Shown one piece after another: positions 1 through 8,273 of a stretch of DNA of 64,000 nt. The notes beneath the pieces were generated by a model, which was not told the DNA's origin, did no database searches, and saw nothing but the letters and a program-made list of their open reading frames with translations. The number at the start of each line of letters is the position of its first letter. Within the stretch, counting starts at the first letter, position 1. Source of the stretch: Uliginosibacterium sp036017065 (lineage in GTDB: Bacteria > Pseudomonadota > Gammaproteobacteria > Burkholderiales > Rhodocyclaceae); contig NZ_JAYXHR010000001.1 of NCBI RefSeq assembly GCF_036017065.1, forward strand, positions 1,240,001-1,304,000. The letters are read 5' to 3'. A program made the translations under genes and the position numbers.

Positions 1-1439
1 GCCGCGTTGTTCAGCAGGTTCATGATGGCCTGGGTGAGCCGCAGCGCATCGCCGTTGATCATCATCGGCAACTCCGGGATCTGTACGTGCAGCTGGTGCT
101 GGCGGGCCTCGACCTGCGGTTGCGAGCCTTCCAGCGCCTGGCGGAACACTTCCTGGAAGCTGACTGGCCGGCACTGCAGCACCATCTTGCCGCTGCGGAT
201 GCTGGCGGCATCCATCAGGCTTTCGACCAGCAGCGACAGCTGCGTGGTCTGGCGGTCGATCACGTCCAGCGACTTGTGCATGCGCTCGTCCGACCCCTTG
301 TCGAGCAGGCGCAGCACCTGTGCCGACAGGCGAATGGGAGCGATGGGGTTGCGCAGTTCATGCGCCAGCGTGGCGATGAAGTCGTCCTTTCGCTCGTCCG
401 CCTCGCGCAGGCTGGACATGGCCTTGCAACGTTCGGTCACGTCGTAGCCGTGGTGCAGGATGGCGCGGGTGCGGCCCTCCTCGTCCAGCATCGGCTGGTA
501 GATGAAATCCAGGAACACCTCGACCGGCGGCGCGCCCTTGCGGTGGAGCGAGATCGCCACGTCGCGCCCGACGTAGAGCTTGCCGCTGGCGTGCACTTCG
601 TCCAGCAGGGAGATGAAGCCCTGGGGCACGACCTCCGGCAACACGTCCGCCACGGTCTTTCCCAGCACTTCGTCGCGACCGATCAGGGCGTCGTAGGCCT
701 TGTTGGTCATCTCGTAGACATGGTCCGGCCCGCCGGTGAGCGCGACGAACGCCGGGGCGTGGTCGAACAGTTGCTGCAGGGTGTCCACCTGCTCGTGCAT
801 CTGCTTCAGCGCCCTGGCTTGCTCGATGTTGGAGCTCTGCAGGCTGTCCACCAGGCCCATGGTCTGCAGCGCGGCGGCTGCGAAGGTGCACAGGCTGCCG
901 ACCAGGCGGCGGTCTTCCGCGTCGAAACGCTTGCTGTCGTCGCGGCTCACCACCCACACCGTGCCGACCGGCACCCCTTTCTGGAAGAAGGGCACCAGCA
1001 GTACCTCGTGCGGCGCCATGTGCAGGCCATTGATGTAGGGGTAGTGCTCGACCATGCCACGCATCAGCAGCGTGGCGCTGCGATCCAGCACCACGCCGCA
1101 GGGGCTGAAAAACCGCGGCATGGTGCCGTTGCGGTAGCGCTCGTATTCACCGGTGGTGGCGATCCAGCGGAACACCTCGGACTCTTCGTCCAGCAGGCTG
1201 ATGCCGGAGGCGTGCGCGCCGGTGAGTTCACGCGCCGCTTCGGCAAGACGCTGGGCAATCAGCGAAGGCGTGTCGGCCAGGGTCTGCGCAAGCTGCACCA
1301 GCGCCGCGCTTTCCGCCTGGTAGTTGGCGGGACGGCCGGGGCGCTCGTCGAGCAGGCCGGTGACGATCACCTGGGAAAGCGGCGTGTCGCCAGGGCAGAA
1401 CGCTGGTGAGACGGGCGCGGAAGGGTCGGGTGCAGTCAT
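1..1439 (-). CDS. Sensor histidine kinase (GAF-PAS-HisKA), C-terminus outside window
   Basis: Reading leftward from the ATG at 1439 the frame stays open to base 1 (479 codons), so the gene is cut by the window edge. Visible parts: a GAF-like sensor region (about residues 45-195), a helical linker, a PAS region (about 222-340), and a HisKA helix with the phospho-accepting histidine in AHELRNPIAPI (His360). The final visible residues, NLLNNA, are the beginning of the HATPase N-box. No membrane segment is seen, so it is probably a cytoplasmic two-component kinase that autophosphorylates and passes phosphate to a receiver. The receiver and the signal are unknown. A C-terminal receiver domain beyond the edge is possible. 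Confidence 0.85.
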   Translation of the reverse strand, partial: MTAPDPSAPVSPAFCPGDTPLSQVIVTGLLDERPGRPANYQAESAALVQLAQTLADTPSLIAQRLAEAARELTGAHASGISLLDEESEVFRWIATTGEYERYRNGTMPRFFSPCGVVLDRSATLLMRGMVEHYPYINGLHMAPHEVLLVPFFQKGVPVGTVWVVSRDDSKRFDAEDRRLVGSLCTFAAAALQTMGLVDSLQSSNIEQARALKQMHEQVDTLQQLFDHAPAFVALTGGPDHVYEMTNKAYDALIGRDEVLGKTVADVLPEVVPQGFISLLDEVHASGKLYVGRDVAISLHRKGAPPVEVFLDFIYQPMLDEEGRTRAILHHGYDVTERCKAMSSLREADERKDDFIATLAHELRNPIAPIRLSAQVLRLLDKGSDERMHKSLDVIDRQTTQLSLLVESLMDAASIRSGKMVLQCRPVSFQEVFRQALEGSQPQVEARQHQLHVQIPELPMMINGDALRLTQAIMNLLNNA

Positions 1440-1596
1440 CGGGCAATAACGCGGGCGGAGGGTCGGGCAAACGCCACTCGCCACCCTGCGTGGCGATGCG
1501 GCACCGCAAACGCCGTGGATTGTCCCACGCCGCCGCGTGGCTTCGAAACATGTTTTGACACGGTGGCGTGCCGTCGTCACGCCCTGAAGGAGCGCC

Positions 1597-1630
1597 AAAA
1601 ACGGACAAGCCGCTCCGGAGAGCGGCTTGT
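1597..1630 (-). terminator. Rho-independent terminator of the thioredoxin-fold gene
   Basis: A perfect 10-bp inverted repeat (1605-1614 with 1621-1630, 6-nt loop) is followed on the minus strand by a run of five T (1597-1601). It lies about 60 bp past the stop of the minus-strand gene ending at 1691. Confidence 0.8.
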
Positions 1631-1690
1631 CTGCTGCGGCTGCCGGCGGCCGGCAGCGATGCCGGCGCGCCGCCAACCCGGTGGGGCCGT

Positions 1691-2293
1691 TCAGGCTGCC
1701 ACGGCCTGCGAGGCCTGGCGCACGCCGTGGTCGTCGCCATCGCGCCACTTGATGTTGCAGCCGATGGACTGGGTCTGCTTCGCGGGCGCGGACTGGCCGG
1801 CCAGCAGCGCATCGACGGCGGCGCGCAGCGAGGCGCCGGTCGGGGCGATGCCGTTCTTCGGGCGGGCGTCGTCGAACTGGCCGTGGTAGTACAGCTTGCC
1901 TTCGGCGTCGTACAGGAAGAAGTCCGGCGTGCAGGTGGCGTCATAGGCCTCGGCCACCTTCTGGCTCTCGTCGCGCAGGTACGGGAAGGCATAGCCCAGG
2001 CTGCGGGCGGTCTCGGCCACGGCGGCAGCGCCCTCGCCTTCCTTGATCTCTTCCGCGTTGGAGTTGATGGCGACGATCTTCAGGCCACGCTCGGCGTACT
2101 CCCTGGCGAACTGGTTGAAGGCTTCGTCGATCAGCTTCACGAACGGGCAGACGTTGGAGATGAAGGCCACCAGCACGGCCTTGGCGCCGGCGAAGTCTTC
2201 CAGCGCCACCTCCTTGCCGGTCAGCGGCTCGGGCAGGCGGAAGGGGATGGCGGATGCGCCGAGGACGATGGGGTTCGATAGGGTCTGGGGCAT
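1691..2293 (-). CDS. Thioredoxin-fold (AhpC/TSA-like) protein
   Basis: 200 residues. The pattern is that of the redoxin/thioredoxin family: a beta-strand (VLVAFISN) leads into NVCPFVK, placing the redox-active cysteine at the start of the active-site helix, and a cis-proline-type segment CTPDFF follows around residue 120. There is no CXXC pair, so it resembles the single-cysteine group often annotated 'thioredoxin family protein' rather than a disulfide reductase. No signal peptide is visible, so it is probably cytoplasmic. The start is supported by GGAGAG just upstream of the ATG. It is a single-gene unit ending at a terminator. Its substrate is unknown. Confidence 0.85.
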   Translation of the reverse strand: MPQTLSNPIVLGASAIPFRLPEPLTGKEVALEDFAGAKAVLVAFISNVCPFVKLIDEAFNQFAREYAERGLKIVAINSNAEEIKEGEGAAAVAETARSLGYAFPYLRDESQKVAEAYDATCTPDFFLYDAEGKLYYHGQFDDARPKNGIAPTGASLRAAVDALLAGQSAPAKQTQSIGCNIKWRDGDDHGVRQASQAVAA

Positions 2294-2596
2294 GGTGTGC
2301 TCTCCGTGATGTGGGCGGCGGTGTTGGATTGCGGATTTCGTTGCGGTTTTGTTGCGGTGTTGTTGCGTATTTCACTGCGTACTTCACTGCGTATTTCCTT
2401 GCGGACGCACGGCGGATGCCACGGCATGCAATGCCGGATGCCGTGCGAACCGTGGTCCCCTGTCGCAGCTTCCGTGCCACCACGCACGGCCGCGCCACAA
2501 GCCGCACGGCGCGGCGCTCCCGGCCACCGGCGGCAATCGGGTGGGCCCCGCGACCTGTTGCGCATCCAACACCCGCCATTTGCGGCTGCTGTTTTT
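2294..2596. other. Divergent intergenic region with short degenerate repeats
   Basis: No convincing gene. About 2330-2400 holds a string of related short units (variants of TTGCG and TTCACTGCGTA), including two near-identical 12-nt copies around 2371-2394. Longer open frames here are out-of-register reading of G+C-rich DNA. The right part leads into the sigma-54 promoter region of the MFS gene. Confidence 0.5.
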
Positions 2597-2614
2597 TCAC
2601 CACCCCTGCGTGCG
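2597..2614 (+). promoter_or_regulatory. Candidate enhancer-binding site upstream of a sigma-54 promoter
   Basis: TCACCACCCCTGCGTGCG recurs with 16 of 18 identities at 26802-26819. In both places it sits upstream of a -24/-12 promoter, 127 and 105 bp away. The 22-bp difference is about two helical turns, as expected for an activator site on the same DNA face. Function is inferred. Confidence 0.4.
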
Positions 2615-2723
2615 CCTCAACAGACAGTGCAGGCATCGCGAACGACCGGACTGCATGCACGAACGCCCCTGCACGGCGGGTCCGCGCCGGGGCGCCCTGC
2701 GCGACAGCGCCGCCACACCACCG

Positions 2724-2739
2724 TGGCATGAAGGCTGCT
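2724..2739 (+). promoter_or_regulatory. Sigma-54 (-24/-12) promoter upstream of the MFS gene
   Basis: TGGCATGAAGGCTGCT has the invariant GG (2725-2726) and GC (2737-2738) exactly 10 bp apart, matching the RpoN consensus. Transcription would start near 2750. This favours the downstream start codon (2806) of the MFS gene over an in-frame ATG at 2728 that lies inside the promoter. Confidence 0.65.
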
Positions 2740-2805
2740 AAAGCCTTGCTTCCGTTCCGCCGCGCACCTGCATCCGCCGCCAGCCTGCATCACCACCACG
2801 TGACG

Positions 2806-4062
2806 ATGACCCACGCCGCCGCCAACACCACCCGTACCGCCAACACCCCGCCCGCCCGCATCCGCAACTTCGTCGTGTTCAGCACGGGCCAGGGCATCTC
2901 GTCCATCGGCACCTGGGCGCAGAAGACCGCCGTCGGCTGGCTGGTGTGGGAGCTGACGCATTCGCCCGCGTGGGTGGGTGCCATCGCGCTGTCCGACCTC
3001 ATCGCCGCGCTGTGGGTCGCGCCGCTGGCTGGCGTGGTCACCGACCGCAGCAACCCGTATCGCCTGCTGCTCACCACGCAGACGCTGATGATCGTGCTGG
3101 CGCTGCTGCTGTGGGGCGTCGTGGCCGCGGGCCTGGCCACTCCCTGGTTGCTGCTCGGCTGGGCCATCCTCGACGCCACGCTGCAGGGCTTCAACCAGCC
3201 GGTGCGCATGGTGGCCATCGGGTCTCTGGCGCCGCCGGAGCGTATGTCGCAGGCCATCGCCACCAACTCCATCGCCGCCAACCTGGCGCGCAGCATCGGC
3301 CCGGCCATCGCGGGCGTCGTCATGCTGAAGGGCGATGTGGCCGACGTGTTCCTCATCAACGCCGCGTCCTTCGGCGCGATGCTGGGCGCCGTGCACTACG
3401 TGCGCCGCTGGCTGGACCGCCCCGGCCTGGTGGATGCCTCCGCCTCGGTGTTCAGCGACATGGCCTCCGGCTTCGCCTACGTGCGCCGCACGCCGGAAAT
3501 CGCCACCCTGTTCTTCCTCACCCTCGCCTTCGCGCTGCTCGCACGGCCCTTCACCGAACTCTTCCCCGCGCTGGCCGGCGAGGTGTTCAAGGGCGGCCCG
3601 CACACCCTGGCCATGCTGATGAGCGCACAAGGCATCGGCGCACTGGTGGGCGCCAGCTGGATGCTGAAGAAGCGCAGCCGCGACGCACTGGTGCGCATCA
3701 CCTTCTCCGCCGCGCTGGGCATCGCGCTGGCCCTCATCGCCTTCGCCAGCACACGCTGGATCGCGCTCGGCGTCGCCACCATGGCACTGGCCGGCCTCTT
3801 CCACGTCGTGTGCAACATCGGCATGCAGTCGATGGCGCAGACCATGAGCGCGCCTAACCTGCGCGGCCGCGTCATGGCGCTGTACGGCCTCCTCTTCCGC
3901 GCCGGTCCCGCGCTCGGCGCCTTCCTCATCGGCGTGCTGGCGCACTGGATCAGCCTGCAATGGCTGGTCGGCGCCGCCGCCGCCCTGTTCGGCCTGCTGG
4001 TGCTGCGCTTCATTCCCACGGTGCGGCGCGTGTATGCGCTGGTGCCTGCGGGGGTGCGCTGA
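2806..4062 (+). CDS. MFS transporter, DHA3/EntS-like
   Basis: 418 residues and about 12 hydrophobic segments, the usual size of a DHA3/MFS_3 exporter. It has the family opening (FVVFSTGQGISSIGTWAQ) and the loop 2-3 pattern GVVTDRSNPYR. ATG 2806 is chosen because a sigma-54 promoter lies at 2724-2739; GTG 2800 or ATG 2728 would also be in frame. It probably exports a small molecule from the inner membrane by proton antiport. The promoter ties it to the organosulfur locus at 27-35 kb, so a sulfur compound or a toxic metabolite of its use is a plausible substrate, but nothing in the protein proves that. Confidence 0.85.
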   Translation: MTHAAANTTRTANTPPARIRNFVVFSTGQGISSIGTWAQKTAVGWLVWELTHSPAWVGAIALSDLIAALWVAPLAGVVTDRSNPYRLLLTTQTLMIVLALLLWGVVAAGLATPWLLLGWAILDATLQGFNQPVRMVAIGSLAPPERMSQAIATNSIAANLARSIGPAIAGVVMLKGDVADVFLINAASFGAMLGAVHYVRRWLDRPGLVDASASVFSDMASGFAYVRRTPEIATLFFLTLAFALLARPFTELFPALAGEVFKGGPHTLAMLMSAQGIGALVGASWMLKKRSRDALVRITFSAALGIALALIAFASTRWIALGVATMALAGLFHVVCNIGMQSMAQTMSAPNLRGRVMALYGLLFRAGPALGAFLIGVLAHWISLQWLVGAAAALFGLLVLRFIPTVRRVYALVPAGVR

Positions 4063-4093
4063 TGCCTCCGCCCTCTCCCGTCGCTGCGCGCCA

Positions 4094-4117
4094 CCCTCTC
4101 CCGCACACGGGAGAGGG
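4094..4117. repeat. CCCTCTCCCG-type hairpin repeat
   Basis: A perfect 10-bp inverted repeat with loop CACA, 31 bp past the MFS stop. The same hairpin recurs at 20226-20249 and, imperfectly, at 33781-33805. There is no T-tract, so it is more likely a REP-type element than an intrinsic terminator. Confidence 0.6.
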
Positions 4118-4265
4118 GACACACACCGCCCTCCTCGACTCCCCTCGCCCCTCTGCGGGACGAGGGAGGGTTTCGCAGAGCACTGCTCAGTGCTGCCGCA
4201 GCCGGCTGGCTGTGCAAGACCAGCCGTGGGGCGCGGAGCGGAGGCTGGGCGATAGGGATGTAGTG

Positions 4266-4343
4266 CGTAGGGTGGGCACGGTGTGCCCACGCGATGCCGT
4301 GGCGGTCAATCCCGACGCGTGGGCTCGCCGAGTCCACCCTACG
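4266..4343. repeat. Dispersed palindrome, family A (CGTAGGGTGG ends)
   Basis: Begins with CGTAGGGTGGGCACGGTGTG and closes with the inverted end CCACCCTACG. Related copies are at 7831-7898 and 46150-46225, always between genes. Confidence 0.7.
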
Positions 4344-4551
4344 CAGCTGGGTTCCCGCCTTCTCGGAAATGACGAGCGTTGCGCAGGAACGACAAAAGCG
4401 TGGCGCGAGATCCGAAGCAGGGAGAGTTCGCGCAGCAACCCACCGCCAAGCCTCGTCCACACCGCGACGCGACATGTGGCAAGGCCACCAGCCAATAGTG
4501 GGTTGTCGCTTCGCGCCGAACCCACCCTACACGGACCGGATTCCAGAATCC

Positions 4552-4654
4552 CGTCATTCCCGCGGAAGCGGGAATCCAGCGTCGTTAACGGTCGCCGGAA
4601 AGTCACTGGGTTCCTGTTCGGTCCCCGAGCTTGTCGAGGGGCGCGGGAACGACG
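4552..4654. repeat. Dispersed palindromic element, family C (CGTCATTCCCGC ends)
   Basis: Opens with CGTCATTCCCGCGGAAGCGG and closes with the inverted form GCGCGGGAACGACG; the inner arms carry AATCCAGCGTCG and GTCACTGGG. Relatives are at 7648-7820, 8003-8201, 26033-26165, 33692-33776, 33892-34054 and 46242-46338. REP or MITE-like, with no coding content. Confidence 0.7.
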
Positions 4655-4735
4655 AGCCTCTGGAATACCGTCCGAAAGCCGACGAACAGTGATGAGTTCT
4701 GCCTCCACCACCTCCGCCACTTACAGAGACATGCC

Positions 4736-5374
4736 ATGAGCACCCACTCCACCAACCCCACCGCCACCAACACCCGCCAGGCCACCCACCCCGTCGCCCC
4801 GCAATTCCTCTCCCGCTGGTCCGCCCGCGCACTGAGCGCCGAGACGATCCCCGACGAAGTGTTGTTCACCGCCTTCGAAGCCGCGCGCTGGGCGCCGTCC
4901 GGGGGCAATGCGCAAGCCTCGCGCTTCGTCTACGCCAAGCGCGACAGCGCACGCTGGCAGGACTTCCTGGGCCTGCTGAACGAGCGCAACCAGAGCTGGG
5001 CGAAGAATGCCTCGGCGCTGGTGGTCGTCATCTCCGCCAAGACGCGCAAGACCGACGACGGCCAGCGCCCGCACCGCTCGCACTCCTTCGATGCCGGCGC
5101 CGCGTGGTCGGCCTTCGCGCACCAGGCGCACCTGCTGGGCTGGAGCACGCGCGCGATGGGCGGCTTCGACATCGCCCGCGCCCACACGGTGCTGGGCGTG
5201 CCGGAAGACCACAACGTGGAAGTCGTGATTGCCATCGGCAAGCCGGCCGACAAGTCCGTGCTGCCGGAACACTTCCAGGCACAGGAGCAAGCCAACGGCC
5301 GCCTGCCGCTGTCGCAACTGGTGGCCGAAGGCAGCTTCGCACCGCTGCAACCCGCCGTGCCGGCCGCGGCCTGA
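4736..5374 (+). CDS. Nitroreductase-family FMN oxidoreductase
   Basis: 212 residues, the usual length for the nitroreductase superfamily (FMN-dependent, NAD(P)H-using, cytoplasmic homodimers). Family features: a PxSGGNAQ-type FMN-binding segment (RWAPSGGNAQASRFVY, about residues 46-61), the internal helix AGAAWSAFAHQAHLLGW, and the C-terminal EVVIAIGKPADK strand. It is followed after 50 bp by the flavoprotein gene at 5425, so it is probably cotranscribed with the AprA/AprB-like pair and might supply reduced flavin or act on the same substrate. The physiological substrate is unknown. ATG 4736 begins the conserved N-terminus. Confidence 0.85.
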   Translation: MSTHSTNPTATNTRQATHPVAPQFLSRWSARALSAETIPDEVLFTAFEAARWAPSGGNAQASRFVYAKRDSARWQDFLGLLNERNQSWAKNASALVVVISAKTRKTDDGQRPHRSHSFDAGAAWSAFAHQAHLLGWSTRAMGGFDIARAHTVLGVPEDHNVEVVIAIGKPADKSVLPEHFQAQEQANGRLPLSQLVAEGSFAPLQPAVPAAA

Positions 5375-5424
5375 CGCCCGTCTTCGTGACCATCGCTCGT
5401 GAGCCACACTGCAGACACCACCGC

Positions 5425-7104
5425 ATGAACACGCTCCACGCTCCAACAGGTAGCGACGCCGCCGACGCCCTGCACTGCGATGTGCTCGTCATCGGCGGCG
5501 GCCCCGCCGGCTGCTGGGCCGCGCTCACGGCCAGCGAGGCCGGCGCACGCGTCATCCTCGCGGACAAGGGTTACGTCGGCACCAGCGGCGCCACCGCGCC
5601 CACCAACTCCACGGTGCACTACATCGTGCCGGACGACCCGGTGCAGCGCGCCGGCATGGTCCGCTCGCGCCTCAAGGAGGGCCAGCCCTTCATCGACCTC
5701 GCGTGGGTGGAGCGCGTGTACGACCAGACCGGCGCCAACCTGCAGCGCCTGACCGACTGGGGCTACAAGTGGCCGCGCAACGAGCTGGGCGCGGAGTTCC
5801 GCGGCAACCTGCGCGGTGCGGACTACCTGCACTTCCTGCGCCGCCAGTTGCGCGCACACGGCGTGCAGATCCTCGACCACAGCCCGGCGCTGGAACTGCT
5901 GCAGGCCGACGACGGCGTGGCCGGTGCGCGCGGCCTGCGGCGTGACACCGGCGCGGCGTGGGAAGTACGCGCCGCATCCGTCGTGCTGGCCACCGGTGGC
6001 TGCGCATTTCGCTCCGGCGCCACGGGCACCTTCAACCTTACGGGCGACGGCTACCTGATGGCCGGTGAGGCCGGCGCGCATTTCTCCGGCCTGGAGTTCA
6101 CCGGCAACTACGCCTTCGCGCCCGCCGACGGTACGCTCACCAAGGGCATCATCTACCGCAGCGCCAGCTTCAGCGACGCGGACGGCAACCCGGTGGAACG
6201 ACCCAAGGTATTCCGCCTGCTCGCGCAGGGCGCAAAGGCCTACGCGGTGCTCGACAAGGCCGGCGACTACCTGGCCGACGGCTACCGCCACGGCCAGCCC
6301 AACATCTTCGTGTACTTCGACCGCCAGGGCAGCGACCCCTTCCGCGACCGCTATCCACTGCGCCTGTACTACGAAGGCACGGTGCGCGGGTCCGGCGGCC
6401 TGCTGACCGCGGACGATGGCCACACCACCGTCGCAGGCCTCTTCGCCGCCGGCGACGTCACCAGCCGCGAGCGCGTGGTCGGTCCTGCGTCCTCCGGCGG
6501 TGGTCCCGCCTCGTCCTGGGCCAACGCCTCCGGCGTATGGGCGGGCAAGGCTGCCGCCGCGCATGCCAAGCAGATCGGCGCGCTGGCGCACCAACGCGTG
6601 CTGCGCGACAGCCATTCGCTCGGCCGCACCTCACCCGCACATGAACAGCAGGCACCCAGCTACGAAGCCCTGCTCGCCCGCGTGCAGGAATACGTGCTGC
6701 CACTGCAACGCAACTTCTTCCGCACCGGCGACGGCATGCGCGAAAGCCTCGCCGTGCTCGACACGCTGTGGGCCCAACTCAAGTCCACCGGTGCCACGCC
6801 CGCGCTGGATACCACGCCGGTGGAGCGCGCACGCCAGCACATCCGCCTGCGTGAGCTGCAGGCCATGGTCGCCAGCGCCCGCCTGTTCTTCACCAGCGCA
6901 CTCGCCCGCGAGGAATCGCGCGGCATGCACAAGCGCGAGGACTTTCCGCAGGCAGACGCCGATGCACCGGTCACACACGTGCGCGTCGCCGGCACGCCGG
7001 ACAACACCGCGCACCCGCTCGACCACATCCGCCAGTGGCGCGCGCCGCTCGCCTGGCAAGCCACCCGTCCTGCGCCCGCCGCCGCCGAAGGAGTACCCGC
7101 ATGA
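5425..7104 (+). CDS. AprA/fumarate-reductase-like FAD flavoprotein subunit
   Basis: 559 residues. The N-terminus has a classical dinucleotide fold, VLVIGGGPAGCWAAL (about 17-31), ending in ADKGYVGTSGAT, the FAD-binding pattern of the succinate dehydrogenase/fumarate reductase/APS reductase alpha family. The FAD-closing segment LFAAGDVTSRERVVG and the GGPASSWANASGVWAG segment follow. The C-terminal helical domain carries SALAREESRG, also typical of the family. Its stop overlaps the ATG of a small two-cluster ferredoxin (ATGA), which reproduces the AprA-AprB subunit arrangement. It is shorter than true APS reductase alpha (about 630 residues) and no sat or qmo genes are near, so APS reduction itself is not claimed. 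A paralogue is at 26982-28640. Confidence 0.8.
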   Translation: MNTLHAPTGSDAADALHCDVLVIGGGPAGCWAALTASEAGARVILADKGYVGTSGATAPTNSTVHYIVPDDPVQRAGMVRSRLKEGQPFIDLAWVERVYDQTGANLQRLTDWGYKWPRNELGAEFRGNLRGADYLHFLRRQLRAHGVQILDHSPALELLQADDGVAGARGLRRDTGAAWEVRAASVVLATGGCAFRSGATGTFNLTGDGYLMAGEAGAHFSGLEFTGNYAFAPADGTLTKGIIYRSASFSDADGNPVERPKVFRLLAQGAKAYAVLDKAGDYLADGYRHGQPNIFVYFDRQGSDPFRDRYPLRLYYEGTVRGSGGLLTADDGHTTVAGLFAAGDVTSRERVVGPASSGGGPASSWANASGVWAGKAAAAHAKQIGALAHQRVLRDSHSLGRTSPAHEQQAPSYEALLARVQEYVLPLQRNFFRTGDGMRESLAVLDTLWAQLKSTGATPALDTTPVERARQHIRLRELQAMVASARLFFTSALAREESRGMHKREDFPQADADAPVTHVRVAGTPDNTAHPLDHIRQWRAPLAWQATRPAPAAAEGVPA

Positions 7105-7478
7105 TCGAGTTCATCGACGCCGAGGCCTGCACGCAATGCGACCGCTGCGTGCCGATCTGCCCGGATCTGGTCTTCGACGCCGTGCCCGGCGGCATCCCCG
7201 CCCTGGCCCGCCGCGAGGACTGCCAGACCTGCTACCTGTGCGAGCTGTACTGCCCGGTCGACGCCATCTACGTGTCGCCCCGCCGTGAGCCCGAAACGCA
7301 ACTCGACCGCCAGCACATCATCGACACCGGCCTGCTCGGCAGCTACCGCCGCGCCATGGGCTGGAAACCCGGCAAGCCCGGCAGCATGGACAGCGACCTG
7401 TCGTATCGCATGCACGAGGACTTTCCGGGTGGGCTGGGGGATACGTGGAAGCGCAGCGGCGTGGCGGGGAAGTCGTGA
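7101..7478 (+). CDS. AprB-like 2x[4Fe-4S] ferredoxin subunit
   Basis: 125 residues with two complete cluster motifs, CTQCDRCVPICP and CQTCYLCELYCP, so it should carry two [4Fe-4S] clusters and pass electrons to or from the flavoprotein encoded just upstream. The ATG overlaps the upstream stop by 4 bp, indicating translational coupling. The tail after the second motif (LLGSYRRAMGWKPGKPG) is shared with the paralogue at 28652-28990 and probably wraps onto the partner, as the AprB tail does. No signal peptide. Confidence 0.85.
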   Translation: MIEFIDAEACTQCDRCVPICPDLVFDAVPGGIPALARREDCQTCYLCELYCPVDAIYVSPRREPETQLDRQHIIDTGLLGSYRRAMGWKPGKPGSMDSDLSYRMHEDFPGGLGDTWKRSGVAGKS

Positions 7479-7525
7479 TCGAGTACGCCGGCACCGACAA
7501 GCGCCGCAGCACTCACCACAAGGGC

Positions 7526-7624
7526 GTAGATTGGGTTGAGCGCAGCGAAGCCCAACACCTCCGCAACGAACATCCGTATGCGGTAACCAGTGTGTTGGGC
7601 TTCGCGTTGCTCAACCCAACCTAC
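7526..7624. repeat. Dispersed palindrome, family B (GTAGATTGGGTTGAG ends)
   Basis: The left arm GGGTTGAGCGCAGCGAAGCC and the inverted right arm (TGTTGGGCTTCGCGTTGCTC at about 7592-7611) enclose a short centre. A second member lies at 57342-57455. Confidence 0.7.
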
Positions 7625-7647
7625 GATCCACATCCACCGCCCGCCTC

Positions 7648-7820
7648 CGTCATTTCCGCGCCCGTCGACCCATTCGACAAACTAAGTGACCGAAGCCCGG
7701 GGACCGTGCGGGAATCCAGTGTCGTTGAAGTCCGACCATCAACAACAAACCGAACCAACAGAACAAAGTCGCTGGGTTCCCGCACGGTCCCCGAGCCTGT
7801 CGAGGGGCGCGGGAACGACG
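7648..7820. repeat. Family C palindromic element, long form
   Basis: About 173 bp and nearly palindromic end to end. The arms include GACCGTGCGGGAATCCAGTG and its inverse CACTGGGTTCCCGCACGGTC-like form (7770-7786), plus terminal CCGCGCCC and GGGGCGCGGG. The size and terminal inverted repeats resemble a MITE, but no transposase is present. Confidence 0.6.
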
Positions 7821-7830
7821 GTGCGCAGTG

Positions 7831-7898
7831 CGTAGGGTGGGCACGGTGTGCCGACGCGAAGCCAACTCGACGCGTGGGCTCACCGAGCCCACCCTACG
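7831..7898. repeat. Dispersed palindrome, family A
   Basis: CGTAGGGTGGGCACGGTGTG to ACCCTACG; nearly identical in its arms to the copies at 4266-4343 and 46150-46225. Confidence 0.7.
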
Positions 7899-8002
7899 AA
7901 CACCCAGTGTCATCCGCAGGAGCCGCGCCACGTTGATACAGATGACCCGACCCAGATGAAGCATCACCTGTCCGGACAACCGACCGATCCACCACCCAAC
8001 TC

Positions 8003-8201
8003 CGTCATTCCCGCGCCCTTCGCCCCCTTCGACAAGCTACCTATACGCGACAACCTTCCACTCACCGTCATTCCCGCGGAAGCGGGAATCCAGTGTCGTT
8101 AAAGCTGTACCGCTGAAAGAACAAAGTCACTGGGCTCCCGCACGGTCCCTGAGCTTCGGTCCCTGAGCTTGTCGAAGGGGTCGAAGGGCGCGGGAACGAC
8201 G
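8003..8201. repeat. Family C palindromic element(s), composite
   Basis: Two partial family C units appear joined: CGTCATTCCCGC at 8003 and again near 8068, closing with CGCGGGAACGACG at about 8190-8202. The segment CCTGAGCTTCGGTCCCTGAG contains a short internal duplication. Confidence 0.55.
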
Positions 8202-8273
8202 ATCGAATAGCCAAGCTCGCCCGAAGACTGCGCCTCGCCCTCACAAGAACACCGCACACAACCACACCCCAAG

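Larger units (their letters stand above)
4063..4735. other. Non-coding stretch filled with dispersed palindromic repeats
   Basis: No gene is supported. It holds three members of dispersed repeat families listed separately (4094-4117, 4266-4343, 4552-4654). The open frames across it come from the palindromes. Confidence 0.6.
7479..8273. other. Non-coding stretch made mostly of dispersed repeats
   Basis: About 800 bp with no supported gene. It contains repeats at 7526-7624, 7648-7820, 7831-7898 and 8003-8201. No promoter was recognised for the MFS gene at 8274. Confidence 0.6.

Noticed and set aside
87..1409. 440-codon plus-strand frame at the left edge
   Set aside because: The minus-strand frame carries GAF, PAS and HisKA motifs; this one is its antisense and has none.
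2617..4290. 557-codon open frame on the minus strand across the MFS gene
   Set aside because: Antisense shadow of a G+C-rich coding frame; low-complexity His/Gly/Glu/Arg composition and no domain pattern.
5425..7104. Calling the flavoprotein APS reductase alpha outright
   Set aside because: Shorter than AprA, no sat/qmo genes, and the flavin motifs are shared by fumarate reductase relatives; only an AprA-like label is justified.
4266..8201. Repeated units that could suggest a CRISPR array
   Set aside because: Repeats are unequal palindromes at irregular distances with no regular spacers and no cas genes nearby.
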